The notes: a model not told the origin generated them from the letters alone. 64,000 bases of DNA from Lachnospiraceae bacterium MD308 (GCA_000403475.2 KE159795.1:1-64000); one strand, 5' to 3'. Positions 1 through 8,028 are shown, numbered from the stretch's first letter. Numbers and translations are program-made.

Positions 1-437
1 TGAACTTCTGTGGAAACATCAGTGCCTGCGGGTTCTGCCGCTGTGCCTTCCCCACCTGCGGGCGGCTCTGAAAGGACGAAGTTCTTGACATATATGATGT
101 CCGGCTTTCCCAATCCCTGCCTTTTCTTCTCAATCAGACCAATCCCTTTTTTGCTGTCAAGCTCCGCAAGCACCTTTGCACAGGTGGCTCTGGCGCACCC
201 TAAATCTTCCATGATGTTCTCAACCGTATAATGGATATACGCCCTGTTCTCATCATCAAACCAGCCGTTTTTCATGGATAATGCCATCCTGTCAAGCATC
301 AGACCGTAAAGGAGTTTCGCATCACTGGATAAGCCTTTGAAACGCCTGTCTTTTATCAGCAGCCTCGGCACTCTGTAAAAGGAAAACTGTTCCGCTTCCG
401 CACCGTAATAGTAATCGAATTTCAAACCGCCATCCAT
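1..437 (-). CDS. Replication initiator protein A (RepA_N family), C-terminus beyond window
   Basis: The reading frame begins with MDGGLKFDYYYGAEAEQFSF and continues through PRLLIKDRRFKGLSSDAKLL, the hallmark N-terminus of RepA_N initiators of Firmicute plasmids and integrative elements. A winged-helix region follows (YTVENIMEDLGCARATCAKV). The gene runs off the left edge, so only about 145 residues are visible. The ATG at 437 is preceded by a strong AGGAGGT ribosome site. It lies 17 bp downstream of parB on the same strand, giving a parA-parB-repA order common in Tn1549-like conjugative elements. The inferred role is intracellular replication or maintenance of the excised circle. The family call is from recognised motifs; whether it is still active is unknown. 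Confidence 0.85.
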   Translation of the reverse strand, partial: MDGGLKFDYYYGAEAEQFSFYRVPRLLIKDRRFKGLSSDAKLLYGLMLDRMALSMKNGWFDDENRAYIHYTVENIMEDLGCARATCAKVLAELDSKKGIGLIEKKRQGLGKPDIIYVKNFVLSEPPAGGEGTAAEPAGTDVSTEV

Positions 438-454
438 TCTGCCCGACCTCCTTC

Positions 455-1345
455 CTATTGTCTTTTCTTCCATTCATTCAATAGCTGAATGATGATGCCC
501 TCTATTTCCTCACTGCTGCAATCCTCCGCAAAATATTCGCTGATTTTATCCGCTTTCAGTGTCACTTTCCGTTCCTTCGGCTTTTCCTCCGTCAGTATCA
601 GGCGCACCATTGCAAGGGTAAGCTCCCCTGTCTTGCCGTATTCCTTGATTTTTGCCGACTGCACCATGCTGACGTTACAGCCTTTTTCCTCTATAACCTC
701 CTGTACCCACTGCTGCGCTTCCTCCACCAGAAAGGAAATATCCACGCCCTGTGAGAATCCGAGCTTTTTATTATCCACCATGACAAGGAGTTCATCAGAC
801 AGGCGGGAGAGCCAGATATACCGCTGAACCTTTTTTGCGTTCTCCCCGGCAGCTTCCCCCACTTCATCAAGGGTGTTCTTCCCTGACTTCTTCCCCTGAT
901 GCTTCATGGCTTCGTATTTCATCTTATAGGCTCTCGCCTTTTCACTTGGCAAGATGTCCTCCCGCTGGATATTGGAATCCACCATGATAATCGTAGCTTC
1001 ATCATCGGTGTAGTTGCGGACAACCACAGGCATCTCCGTCTTTCCGGCAAGCTCCGAGCCACGTTTGCGGCGGTGTCCGGCTATGATTTCATAGCCGCCG
1101 CCCTCCCTCGGTCTTGCAATCCCCGGCACAAGCACCCCGTACTGGCGGATACTCTCGGTTGTTTCCTCCATCTTCTCATCGTCCTCCACCCGGAAAGGGT
1201 GGTCTTTGAACGTGTAAAGCTCTGCCAGCGGCGCATTGATAATCTGCTCTACCCCTTTTTCCTGTGCGGCACTCCCGCCGAACAGGTCATCAAACTTTTC
1301 CAGAGTAACCTTCGATGCGCTTCTTGATTTTGTATTACTGCCCAT
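455..1345 (-). CDS. parB: ParB/RepB/Spo0J family partition protein
   Basis: This is a 296-residue protein with a ParB N-terminal domain. The box II-like GHRRKRGSELAG motif lies near residues 90-105, and the segment around SNIQREDILPSEKARAYKMK leads into a helix-turn-helix centre. In this family the N-domain binds CTP and the HTH binds parS-like sites to segregate the element. A TTG two codons upstream would also open the frame, but the AAAGGAGGT site sits 8 nt before the ATG at 1345, which fixes the start. The first 11 nt overlap the end of parA, so the two were translationally coupled. Its partner ParA is disrupted here, so the partition pair is probably non-functional unless another ParA acts in trans. 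Confidence 0.88.
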   Translation of the reverse strand: MGSNTKSRSASKVTLEKFDDLFGGSAAQEKGVEQIINAPLAELYTFKDHPFRVEDDEKMEETTESIRQYGVLVPGIARPREGGGYEIIAGHRRKRGSELAGKTEMPVVVRNYTDDEATIIMVDSNIQREDILPSEKARAYKMKYEAMKHQGKKSGKNTLDEVGEAAGENAKKVQRYIWLSRLSDELLVMVDNKKLGFSQGVDISFLVEEAQQWVQEVIEEKGCNVSMVQSAKIKEYGKTGELTLAMVRLILTEEKPKERKVTLKADKISEYFAEDCSSEEIEGIIIQLLNEWKKRQ

Positions 1346-2078
1346 CTGCAAGCACCTCCTTTGTCAGAGAATCGTAAGCTGACGCCACTTTTCCCTTTGG
1401 ATCATGCTTGTAGATGCTGACACCCTCCGCTGAAATCTCCGCCGCCCGAACAGAAATAGGAATGATATTGGCAAATATTCTTACCCGGCTTCCATAGGCT
1501 TCCTTCAGCATGGCACTGATGTCCTTTGCGTAGTTCGTCCGGCTGTCCACCATTGTAAGCAGAATCCCCTCAATCTCCAGTTTTGGGTTAATCTGCCGCT
1601 TTACCTTTCCCACTGTCTTAATAAGCTGCTGCAAGCCTTTGACGGGCAGGTATGCCGCCTGTACGGGTATCAGGATACTGTCGGCGCAGGCAAAGGCGTT
1701 TATGGTAATCATGCCGAGGGAAGGCATACAGTCAATTAAGATATAATCGTAGCTCTCCCTGACAATCTCTATGTATGACCGGAGTACCGTTTCCCGGCTC
1801 ATGACATTCACAAGGGAAACCTCTAAACCAGATAATTCAATGTTCCCCGGCATAAGGTCTATCCCTTCCTCATGGTGGAGGATACCCTCTCCCGGCTCTA
1901 CTTCCTCGTCATTGATTAGATTGCCCATAATGGTTGCAAGCGTGACTTCCAGACTGTCCGGCTCTGTAAAGCCTAAACTTGCGGTCAGACTGCCCTGTGC
2001 GTCCGCATCAATCAGCAGCACTTTCTTTCCCTGTTTTGCCAGCCCGATTCCTAAATTGCTTGTGGTGGTGGTCTTGCC
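1335..2078 (-). pseudogene. parA: ParA partition ATPase, C-terminal fragment (split by RIT element)
   Basis: This piece encodes GKTTTTSNLGIGLAKQGKK, then VLLIDADAQGSLTASLG (Walker A' region) and YDYILIDCMPSLGMITINAF (Walker B). It is a MinD/ParA-type ATPase lacking only the first 14 codons. Those codons lie 3.46 kb away at 5541-5582. Joining the two fragments restores a 262-codon frame through the P-loop (KGGVG+GKTTTT) without a shift, so the gene was intact before the insertion. A GTG at 2021 could start a shorter product, but it would lack the nucleotide-binding loop. Confidence 0.9.
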
Positions 2079-2082
2079 AGTT

Positions 2083-2102
2083 TTATGTGAAGCTTCACAT
2101 AA
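2083..2102. repeat. Perfect 20-bp palindrome at the left RIT boundary
   Basis: TTATGTGAAGCTTCACATAA reads identically on both strands and lies between the parA codons and the left inverted repeat. No counterpart exists at the right boundary. It could be a recombinase core site, a circle-junction remnant or a transcription-blocking hairpin; which one is not shown by the sequence. Confidence 0.85.
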
Positions 2103-2106
2103 GACG

Positions 2107-2137
2107 GGTTATGAAAAGCTATACATTATGCAAAGTT
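2107..2137 (+). repeat. Left terminal inverted repeat of RIT element
   Basis: The repeat has the form GGTTATGAAAAG - 6 variable bases - ATTATGCAAAGTT and pairs with 5510-5540 on the other strand, matching at 26 of 31 positions. It is probably the recombinase binding site. Confidence 0.85.
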
Positions 2138-2239
2138 AATGATAGAAATCCTTATAAATAAAGGATTCTTTAGTTGATTTACTTTCCATAATCTATCACG
2201 ATTTAAGTGTATTTTATCAAATCACTTAAGGAGGAACAC

Positions 2240-3454
2240 ATGATGGAAAAATCAACTTTGCAGCAACTGATCAACCAAACCGGGGAAGCACTCGTACAGG
2301 CAGGTGCATCCAGCTATTACCAAAAAGTATTTAAAACTCTTACAAAACAGCTTTTGCTCTACTCCCACGAACAAGGTACTGATTCTTTCAGCATGGATTT
2401 TGGATTACAGTTTTTAGAAGACCATTATTCTATGTCATCTAAGATAGCGTTGAAAAAATGGTGTACAGCCTATTCCCGTTGTATAAATGCTTTGGCAGAA
2501 TACCAGCGTTCAGGGAATGTAGTTCTTTATCTTGCCATGGATAAAAGAGCATACACTTTCCCAGAGGGATTTAGATATAGCGCAGAAGCATATATTTCCC
2601 ATCGAGAAGATATCGGGATAATAAAAAAATCAAATAAGATTTTCAGTTTATATTTGGAGCGCTTTTTTGCGTTTTTAAGCAGGAAGAACATTACTTCTTT
2701 AGATACACTGTCTCTCAAAGACGTTTTGGATTTCATGGCATCTTTGAACTGTTATGAAAAGCCAACCATAAATCATACAATGCGTGCGGTGCGCTATTAT
2801 CTGAAATACTGCTATGAACATGGTCTTATGGAGCAGGAGATGTTTTCAAAACTTCCAAACCCTCATTACAACAGGCAGAGCCGATTACCTTCTTCGTATT
2901 CTGCGAATGAGGTGACAAAACTTCTTGACTCGATTGACCTTGGGAATCCCTGTGGAATCCGTGATTATGCAATCATTCTTCTGATTGCAAGACTTGGATT
3001 ACGCAGTAGTGATGTCGCAAATTTAAGGTTTTCCAATATCGACTGGGAAAGAGAAGTAATCCATTTGAACCAGGTAAAAACAGGAAATCCGTTAGAACTT
3101 CCTCTTTTAGAAGATGTTGGCGAAGCGATCATTAACTATCTGAAGAACGCAAGGCCTAAAACCGGCTCGGATCACGTTTTTGTGAGACAGGTTCCTCCTT
3201 ATACGGATTTCAATCCGGGTGCGGTCGGCGCCCTTGTAAGGGTACGTCTCCAGAGATCGGGAATCCATCTTGAAGGGAAAAAGAAAGGCTCCCACACACT
3301 CCGCCACAGCCTTGCGAGCCGCCTGTTGGAGCATGAGATTCCGCTTCCGGTCATTTCAGAAATCCTGGGGCACACAACTACTGAAACTACGATGGCATAT
3401 CTTCGTATTGATATCACCGAGCTTCGGAAATGTGCATTGGAGGTGGCAATCTAA
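2240..3454 (+). CDS. ritA: RIT tyrosine recombinase A
   Basis: This 404-residue protein has a SAM-like N-terminal arm/core-binding region (about 1-200) and a C-terminal catalytic domain. The catalytic set is visible: Arg in ARLGLRSSDVANLRF, His-x-x-Arg in SHTLRHSLASRLL, His in LGHTTTE, and the nucleophilic Tyr in TTMAYLRID. The ATG at 2240 follows AAGGAGGAACAC, which is a better start than the longer frame from 2207. Its stop TAA shares one base with the ATG of ritB (TAATG), indicating coupled translation. In RIT elements the three recombinases are always kept together and are thought to act jointly; the division of labour is unknown. Confidence 0.88.
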   Translation: MMEKSTLQQLINQTGEALVQAGASSYYQKVFKTLTKQLLLYSHEQGTDSFSMDFGLQFLEDHYSMSSKIALKKWCTAYSRCINALAEYQRSGNVVLYLAMDKRAYTFPEGFRYSAEAYISHREDIGIIKKSNKIFSLYLERFFAFLSRKNITSLDTLSLKDVLDFMASLNCYEKPTINHTMRAVRYYLKYCYEHGLMEQEMFSKLPNPHYNRQSRLPSSYSANEVTKLLDSIDLGNPCGIRDYAIILLIARLGLRSSDVANLRFSNIDWEREVIHLNQVKTGNPLELPLLEDVGEAIINYLKNARPKTGSDHVFVRQVPPYTDFNPGAVGALVRVRLQRSGIHLEGKKKGSHTLRHSLASRLLEHEIPLPVISEILGHTTTETTMAYLRIDITELRKCALEVAI

Positions 3455-4440
3455 TGACAAGAATCAGAAAATCTCCATCCATGACAGGTTCATTTGCGGA
3501 AGTTGCCCAGGAATTCATTCAGTACAAAAGAAGCACAGGTTTTAAATATGCAGATGAACCGAAATGTTTATCCCGGTTTTGTCGTTTCAGTGAAGAACAG
3601 AGTGTCACAGAAATAAAAATATCACGCTCCCTTGCAGAAAAATGGACAGCGCCCCGGGCAGGTGAATCCGAAAAAAGTCGGTCACACCGCATTACCTGCA
3701 TAAGACAGTTTGCCATATACCTTAATACCCTTGGTTATGACGCTTATATCGTGCCGGAAGTGAAGGGTTTGAATCACAGTTCATTTGTACCATATATATT
3801 TACACATGAGCAGATAGCAGCTGTAATCAAAGCCGCTGATGAAACAGAACCCAAAGAAGTTGCAAGAAATATGCATCTGGCGTTACCAGTGATCTTCAGG
3901 ATTCTTTATGGCTGTGGACTTCGTGTGTCAGAAGTTGTCGGACTTCGCTGCGGGGATGTAAATCTCGAAGATGGGATTCTTACGATCCGTGAAGCAAAGA
4001 CTGACCGTGACCGGTATATCCCATTATCAGATTCCGTAAAAGAAGCCTGTATATCCTATGCAGATAAAATCTGGTGGGAAAAAGACTGTGACTTTTTCTT
4101 CCCTGCTCCTGATAAGACCATGATCAGTCCGATGACTATCTATCAAAGGTACCGCAGGTATCTGGAAGCGGCAGGGATTTCACATGGAGGAAAAGGGCAG
4201 GGCCCCCGTCTGCATGATGTACGCCATACATTTGCGGTTCATGTTTTACAAAAGTGGATCAGGGAAGAAGCCGATTTAACGGCTATGCTCCCGATTCTTT
4301 CCACATATATGGGGCACAAAACAATACGCTCAACAGCAAGGTATCTGCGCCTGACAGCGGAAGTTTATCCAGACCTGATGAGGGAAGTGGAAAGGTCATG
4401 TGCATACGTCATCCCGGAGGTACGCCATGAAGGAAACTGA
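3454..4440 (+). CDS. ritB: RIT tyrosine recombinase B
   Basis: This 328-residue phage-integrase-fold recombinase carries the catalytic residues in YGCGLRVSEVVGLRCGDV (Arg), LHDVRHTFAVHVL (His and Arg), YMGHKTIRST (His) and ARYLRLT (Tyr). A GGAGG site eight to ten bases before the ATG at 3454 sets the start inside the last bases of ritA. The 3' end overlaps ritC by 14 nt. It is the shortest of the three and has a short N-terminal region (FIQYKRSTGFKYADEPKCLS) like other middle RIT recombinases. It acts on DNA in the cytoplasm, presumably at the terminal repeats. Confidence 0.87.
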   Translation: MTRIRKSPSMTGSFAEVAQEFIQYKRSTGFKYADEPKCLSRFCRFSEEQSVTEIKISRSLAEKWTAPRAGESEKSRSHRITCIRQFAIYLNTLGYDAYIVPEVKGLNHSSFVPYIFTHEQIAAVIKAADETEPKEVARNMHLALPVIFRILYGCGLRVSEVVGLRCGDVNLEDGILTIREAKTDRDRYIPLSDSVKEACISYADKIWWEKDCDFFFPAPDKTMISPMTIYQRYRRYLEAAGISHGGKGQGPRLHDVRHTFAVHVLQKWIREEADLTAMLPILSTYMGHKTIRSTARYLRLTAEVYPDLMREVERSCAYVIPEVRHEGN

Positions 4441-5440
4441 TTTTGCACAGTATTTAACGCAGTTCCTGTCAGTATATCTTCCCTGCCAGGTCGGCAGCAA
4501 ACGTAATACCCAGTTAGCATACAGGGACTCATTCTCATTATTTTTAAGATACTGCAGAGATCAGGAGAACCTTTTGCCGGAAAAGCTGACAGTTGCAAAA
4601 ATAAACAGGGATCTGATCCTCCGCTTTCTGCAATGGCTGGAAGAAGAACGTAACTGCAAAGCGGCGACAAGGAATCAACGTCTCGCTGCAATCCATTCAT
4701 TTTTCAGCTTTTTAATGGTAGAAGAACCACAGTATATACAGCAAAGCCAGAAAATCCTGGCTATTCCAATGAAAAAAACGGATACGGTGCCACTCATGTA
4801 TCTTCCATTGGATAGCATCAAGGGCCTGTTAGAACAACCCGACAGGACAACGATCCAGGGGAAAAGAGATGCTGTTCTGCTGTCACTTTTATATGATACC
4901 GGAGCAAGGGTTCAGGAACTTGTGGATCTAAAAGTTTGTGATGTTGCTTTAAATGATACTGTCACCATCGTACTGACAGGCAAAGGCGGTAAAAGCCGCA
5001 TTGTTCCAGTCATGAGACCAACTGGGGAATTGTTGAAGCAGTATATGGAAGGTTCTGGTCTGGCTTCGCCTGTATATGGTCGCAATCCGTTATTTACCAA
5101 CCGGAGCAATAAACCCCTGACGAGAGCCGGAGTGACATATATTTTGAAAAAATATGCTGCACAGGCTCAAGCAATGGGAATAAAGGATATATCCGATGAA
5201 ATCACACCGCATTGGCTGAGGCATAGCAAAGCAATGCATCTGCTTCAGTCCGGAGTCAATCTTGTTTATATCAGAGATCTACTGGGACATTCTGATATTT
5301 CAACAACCGAAATCTACGCACGGGCAGACGAAAAAATGAAGCGAAAAGCATTGACGGAAGCTTACAACAGTCCATCATCTGACGAACTGCCAGCGTGGAA
5401 AAAGGATAAAGACCTTCTTGATTGGTTGAAATCTTTATAA
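4427..5440 (+). CDS. ritC: RIT tyrosine recombinase C
   Basis: This 337-residue XerC/D-like recombinase keeps all catalytic residues: Arg in YDTGARVQELVDL, His/Arg in PHWLRHSKAMHLL, His in LLGHSDIST and Tyr in TEIYARADE. An N-terminal SAM-like domain spans about residues 1-110. A GGAGG just upstream of the ATG at 4427 fixes the start; an in-frame ATG at 4400 has no comparable site. It is the last gene of the trio, ending about 70 bp before the right terminal inverted repeat. The catalytic motif is closest to classical XerC-type integrases, so this may be the main strand-exchange enzyme, but that is inference. Confidence 0.87.
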   Translation: MKETDFAQYLTQFLSVYLPCQVGSKRNTQLAYRDSFSLFLRYCRDQENLLPEKLTVAKINRDLILRFLQWLEEERNCKAATRNQRLAAIHSFFSFLMVEEPQYIQQSQKILAIPMKKTDTVPLMYLPLDSIKGLLEQPDRTTIQGKRDAVLLSLLYDTGARVQELVDLKVCDVALNDTVTIVLTGKGGKSRIVPVMRPTGELLKQYMEGSGLASPVYGRNPLFTNRSNKPLTRAGVTYILKKYAAQAQAMGIKDISDEITPHWLRHSKAMHLLQSGVNLVYIRDLLGHSDISTTEIYARADEKMKRKALTEAYNSPSSDELPAWKKDKDLLDWLKSL

Positions 5441-5453
5441 GGGTTTACTCCTG

Positions 5454-5522
5454 ATTATGCAAAGTTCAAAAGAGCCTATACCCTATAAAATCAGCAAAAG
5501 TGTAGGCTCAACTTTGCATAAT
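5454..5522. repeat. Subterminal nested inverted repeat / hairpin at the right RIT end
   Basis: An extra copy of ATTATGCAAAGTT (5454-5466) faces the copy inside the right terminal repeat (5510-5522). Between them a second pair, AGCCTATAC (5473-5481) and GTGTAGGCT (5500-5508), also pairs at 8 of 9 positions. Together they can fold a long two-part hairpin just after ritC. The left end lacks this internal copy, so the two ends are not equivalent. Confidence 0.8.
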
Positions 5523-5540
5523 AACTTACTTTTCATAACC
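5510..5540 (-). repeat. Right terminal inverted repeat of RIT element
   Basis: Read on the minus strand it is GGTTATGAAAAG - TAAGTT - ATTATGCAAAGTT, matching 2107-2137. Its outer edge touches the parA codons directly. Confidence 0.85.
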
Positions 5541-5582
5541 GACTCCGCCTTTCTGGTTTGCGATTGCGATTATTTTACACAT
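5541..5582 (-). pseudogene. parA: ParA N-terminal fragment (start codon to P-loop)
   Basis: The 14 codons MCKIIAIANQKGGV begin at an ATG at 5582 preceded by GGAGAG and stop where the RIT element begins, in the middle of the GGVGKT Walker A loop. It continues in frame with 1335-2078 if the element is removed. In the present arrangement the frame runs into the RIT end and stops within a few codons. Confidence 0.9.
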
Positions 5583-5603
5583 GATAATTCTCTCCTTTGC
5601 TTT

Positions 5604-5783
5604 CTACTGGTTTTCTTTTACGTTGCTTTTCCTGACTTCCACATAAGTCCTGTAATATTTCTTTGTCCCTTTGTTTGGGAACATATCGGAAAACTCCGTC
5701 ACTTCGATTTTCGGATTCCTCTGTAAAATCTTCCCGAACCACTTAATATCGTTCTTTGTTCCCATAAGCCTGACTTTTAACAT
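5604..5783 (-). CDS. Small conserved element protein, DUF3970-like
   Basis: A 59-residue basic protein (MLKVRLMGTKNDIKWFGKIL at the N-terminus, a YYRTYVEVRK strand near the C-terminus) resembles the DUF3970 family found beside ParA genes in Firmicute integrative elements. The ATG at 5783 shares one base with the stop of the upstream gene (TGATG), and the ribosome site GGAGGACGGG lies in that gene's last codons, so it is translationally coupled. It ends 21 bp before the parA start. The molecular function is unknown. Confidence 0.7.
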   Translation of the reverse strand: MLKVRLMGTKNDIKWFGKILQRNPKIEVTEFSDMFPNKGTKKYYRTYVEVRKSNVKENQ

Positions 5784-6247
5784 CAATCCCGTCCTCCGAA
5801 CATGGCGTACAGATTGTGGTTATACTTTGCATATTCCGGATACCTGATCTGTACCGCCTGCCAAAAATAAGGTGCATAGGCACAGCAGAATAATTCCTCC
5901 ACTGTATAAAGCCTGCACTCGTCCACCTGTTCCTCCGCATCATCATAATCAAGGACACTCGGCGTACCGTTGCAGTAAAGGTTATACGCCATCCTGACTA
6001 CTTTCACGCTCCCGCTGGTCTGCCAGCCTTCATGCAGGCACTCTGTTTTTACACAGCCTGTCTTAAAATCATAGATACTGTAAATGTTTCTTCTCGTGTC
6101 ATCGCTGATACCAAGACAATATACAAGTGCTTTGTGGTACACGTCCCGATACCTGACCTCTTTCAATTTCTCATAGTAGAATTTTTCATGTGCATCACTG
6201 ATAAAAATAATCGCTTTCTCTGCTCCTAACGCTGTACTACTACTCAT
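5783..6247 (-). CDS. Conserved element protein, DUF6075-like
   Basis: This 154-residue soluble protein begins MSSSTALGAEKAIIFISDAH and contains RDVYHKALVYCLGISDDTRR. It matches the DUF6075 type of protein common in Clostridial conjugative elements; no catalytic motif is obvious. A TTG at 6262 opens the frame earlier, but GGAGGAAAGAAGC sits directly before the ATG at 6247. It is the first gene of the element's parA-parB-repA transcription unit, followed by the coupled DUF3970-like gene. The conserved SIYDFKTGCVKTECLHEGWQ segment suggests a small folded domain, not a membrane protein. Confidence 0.7.
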   Translation of the reverse strand: MSSSTALGAEKAIIFISDAHEKFYYEKLKEVRYRDVYHKALVYCLGISDDTRRNIYSIYDFKTGCVKTECLHEGWQTSGSVKVVRMAYNLYCNGTPSVLDYDDAEEQVDECRLYTVEELFCCAYAPYFWQAVQIRYPEYAKYNHNLYAMFGGRD

Positions 6248-6311
6248 GCTTCTTTCCTCCAATTTTCTTTAATGAATGATTGACAGTTGCTAACGCAGCT
6301 TCCTCAAATAC

Positions 6312-6492
6312 ATTTGTTGCACCTTAAAACCGTCAAAAGTGCGCAAAAAAAGGACATTTCATTATTATTTGAAATGTCCTTTGGGTGGTGCTACTGACAC
6401 CACTAAATTATTTGTTGCACATCGAGTAAAAAATGTAATATGAAGTATTATTACATATTATTCAACAGAAATTTGTTGCACTTATGTTGCAC
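6312..6492. repeat. Cluster of ATTTGTTGCAC direct repeats at the putative element end
   Basis: Exact copies of ATTTGTTGCAC lie at 6312-6322, 6410-6420 and 6471-6481, and a fourth near-copy, TTATGTTGCAC, ends at 6492. They fill the 309-bp gene-free stretch (6248-6556) between the DUF6075-like gene and hemZ. Repeats of this size near the end of an integrative element are typical of integrase arm-type or accessory-protein sites. The exact attachment core cannot be defined because the other end of the element is outside the window. Confidence 0.7.
6349..6382 (-). terminator. Rho-independent terminator, minus strand
   Basis: A 13-bp perfect stem (AAAGGACATTTCA / TGAAATGTCCTTT) with an 8-nt loop is followed on the minus strand by seven Ts (6344-6350 region). 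It would stop transcripts coming from hemZ before they enter the element, or act as a leader terminator for the DUF6075-parA unit. Confidence 0.8.
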
Positions 6493-6556
6493 TTTTGGAT
6501 ATTTTTAGTACCCATTCATGCCTTCCTACCCAATTATTTTCCTTTTAGAAATCCAA

Positions 6557-7963
6557 TCAGCAATCGCTCAAAAGATGCTTTTTGCGCTCAATCATTTCCC
6601 CGATTCTCTCGATATATTGGGCAACATCCTTCACATTCTCGCTTCGCTCAATCCGTCCATCTGGATAAACTCGCTTTGATACGCTCCCGGCACCGCAGGC
6701 GACTATGGTCTGCTTTTCTTCCATTATAAGTATATTGTATATTCCGGCTTTGTCAACCTTTGCATAGCCCACATTTTCAAAATTCCCGGCGATATTCTTC
6801 TGGCGGTACAAGTAGTAAGGCGACATCTCCATCCTCTTTGCCGCCCCGGCCGCTTCTTCAATCATAGCCCCGATATCCCCTGCATCCTTTACATCCTGCC
6901 GCTCCATCCTGGCCGCCCGCTTGATGGCAAGGGAATGGACGGTCAGATTATCCGGCGACAATGCCTCGATTTGCCTGAGCGTGTCTTTTACATCTTCCGT
7001 CGTCTCCCCCGAAAGCCCCATGATCAGATCCATATTGATATTGTCAAAGCCCATCTCTCTGGCAAGCGCGAAGGCTTCCTTCACTTCCTCTACCGTATGC
7101 CTTCTGCCGATAGCATCAAGCGTCCGCTGCTGCATCGTCTGAGGATTGATCGATATCCTGGTAATCCCGTGGTCTTTCAATACAGCGAACTTTTCTCGGG
7201 TAACACTGTCCGGCCGCCCTGCTTCTACCGTATACTCAAGAAGATGCTCCCTCGAAAAATGCGTGTCAATGCAGGATAAAAGCCGCTCAAGCTGCGCTTC
7301 GCCAAGCGTAGTAGGCGTCCCCCCGCCGATATAGACGGTATTGAGCCGCCTTCCTTTAGATACCTGTCCAATGTACCGAAGCTCCTTACTCAGAGCGTCC
7401 AGGTAATCATCAATACGGTTTTTCCACGCCGATAGTTCCCCGGAGCTAAAAGAACAGTAGGAACAGACCGTAGGGCAGAACGGAATTCCCACATACAGAC
7501 TGTATCCGTCCCTGGCATCCAGCCGATCAAGCAGTGCCTTTTCCTTTACCGCAATCTGCCATGCAAGCTCTGATTTTTCCCGGCTCACCAGATAATTTTC
7601 CATAAACCACCGGACAAACTCTGCCCGGGATACTCCTTCACAAAGCTTTTTCATGGCAAGCTTTGTGGGACGGACCCCCATCAGTATTCCCCAGGACAGC
7701 GTGCGTCCTGTCTGTGCGCAAAGCTGGCTGTAGAGAGTTCGGTCCAGCAGATGCTTTTGCTCCCTGGACAGACAATTTCCGACATCCTCTGATAAACTCT
7801 CAATCGAAACCGCTGCCAAGACTGTCCCGTTTGATATCACCGTTACATAATTAGAGGCTTCTTCCTCAATCTGTGAAACAACTTCCACAGACGGGTAAAA
7901 AGCCTTTGTCATATGGTACGCGTTATAGATATATGTTTCTTCCCTGCATATCACCTGTATCAT
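6557..7963 (-). CDS. hemZ: HemZ-type coproporphyrinogen III oxidase-like radical SAM protein
   Basis: This 468-residue cytoplasmic radical SAM enzyme has the cluster-binding Cys-x3-Cys-x2-Cys at about residues 163-170 (PFCPTVCSYCSF) and GGGTPTTL further on. The long N-terminal extension without a cluster (residues 1-150) and the HemN-like core are typical of HemZ. The family is annotated as oxygen-independent coproporphyrinogen dehydrogenase, but many anaerobes carrying it lack a full haem pathway, so the true substrate is uncertain. It follows the MBL hydrolase gene by 65 bp at the end of the recJ-apt-relA gene group. In related genomes hisS and aspS usually follow; here the integrative element begins right after the stop. 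Confidence 0.85.
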   Translation of the reverse strand: MIQVICREETYIYNAYHMTKAFYPSVEVVSQIEEEASNYVTVISNGTVLAAVSIESLSEDVGNCLSREQKHLLDRTLYSQLCAQTGRTLSWGILMGVRPTKLAMKKLCEGVSRAEFVRWFMENYLVSREKSELAWQIAVKEKALLDRLDARDGYSLYVGIPFCPTVCSYCSFSSGELSAWKNRIDDYLDALSKELRYIGQVSKGRRLNTVYIGGGTPTTLGEAQLERLLSCIDTHFSREHLLEYTVEAGRPDSVTREKFAVLKDHGITRISINPQTMQQRTLDAIGRRHTVEEVKEAFALAREMGFDNINMDLIMGLSGETTEDVKDTLRQIEALSPDNLTVHSLAIKRAARMERQDVKDAGDIGAMIEEAAGAAKRMEMSPYYLYRQKNIAGNFENVGYAKVDKAGIYNILIMEEKQTIVACGAGSVSKRVYPDGRIERSENVKDVAQYIERIGEMIERKKHLLSDC

Positions 7964-8028
7964 ACATACTGTCTCCTACGTATATCACAGCCGGGCATAA
8001 CTGCAATGGTTACACCCGCATACTTTCC

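Larger units (their letters stand above)
2079..5540 (+). mobile_element. Recombinase-in-trio (RIT) element inserted in parA
   Basis: Three overlapping tyrosine recombinase genes in tandem on one strand are bounded by imperfect 31-bp inverted repeats (2107-2137 and 5510-5540; 12 + 13 identical bases around a divergent 6-bp core). No cargo genes are present. This is the defined architecture of RIT elements. The parA codons flank it on both sides, so its limits are known to within the shared CC dinucleotide (2077-2078 and 5539-5540). The left side carries an extra 28 bp with a 20-bp palindrome between the inverted repeat and parA; the right repeat abuts parA directly. All three recombinases look intact, so the element may be active. 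Confidence 0.88.

Noticed and set aside
1335-2021. Functional short ParA starting at an internal GTG
   Set aside because: It would lack the P-loop lysine needed for ATP binding; the gene is better read as the 3' part of a split parA.
6312-6492. CRISPR array from the repeated TTGTTGCAC motif
   Set aside because: Repeats are only 11 bp, spacing is irregular (98 and 61 bp) and no cas gene is near; arm-type sites fit better.
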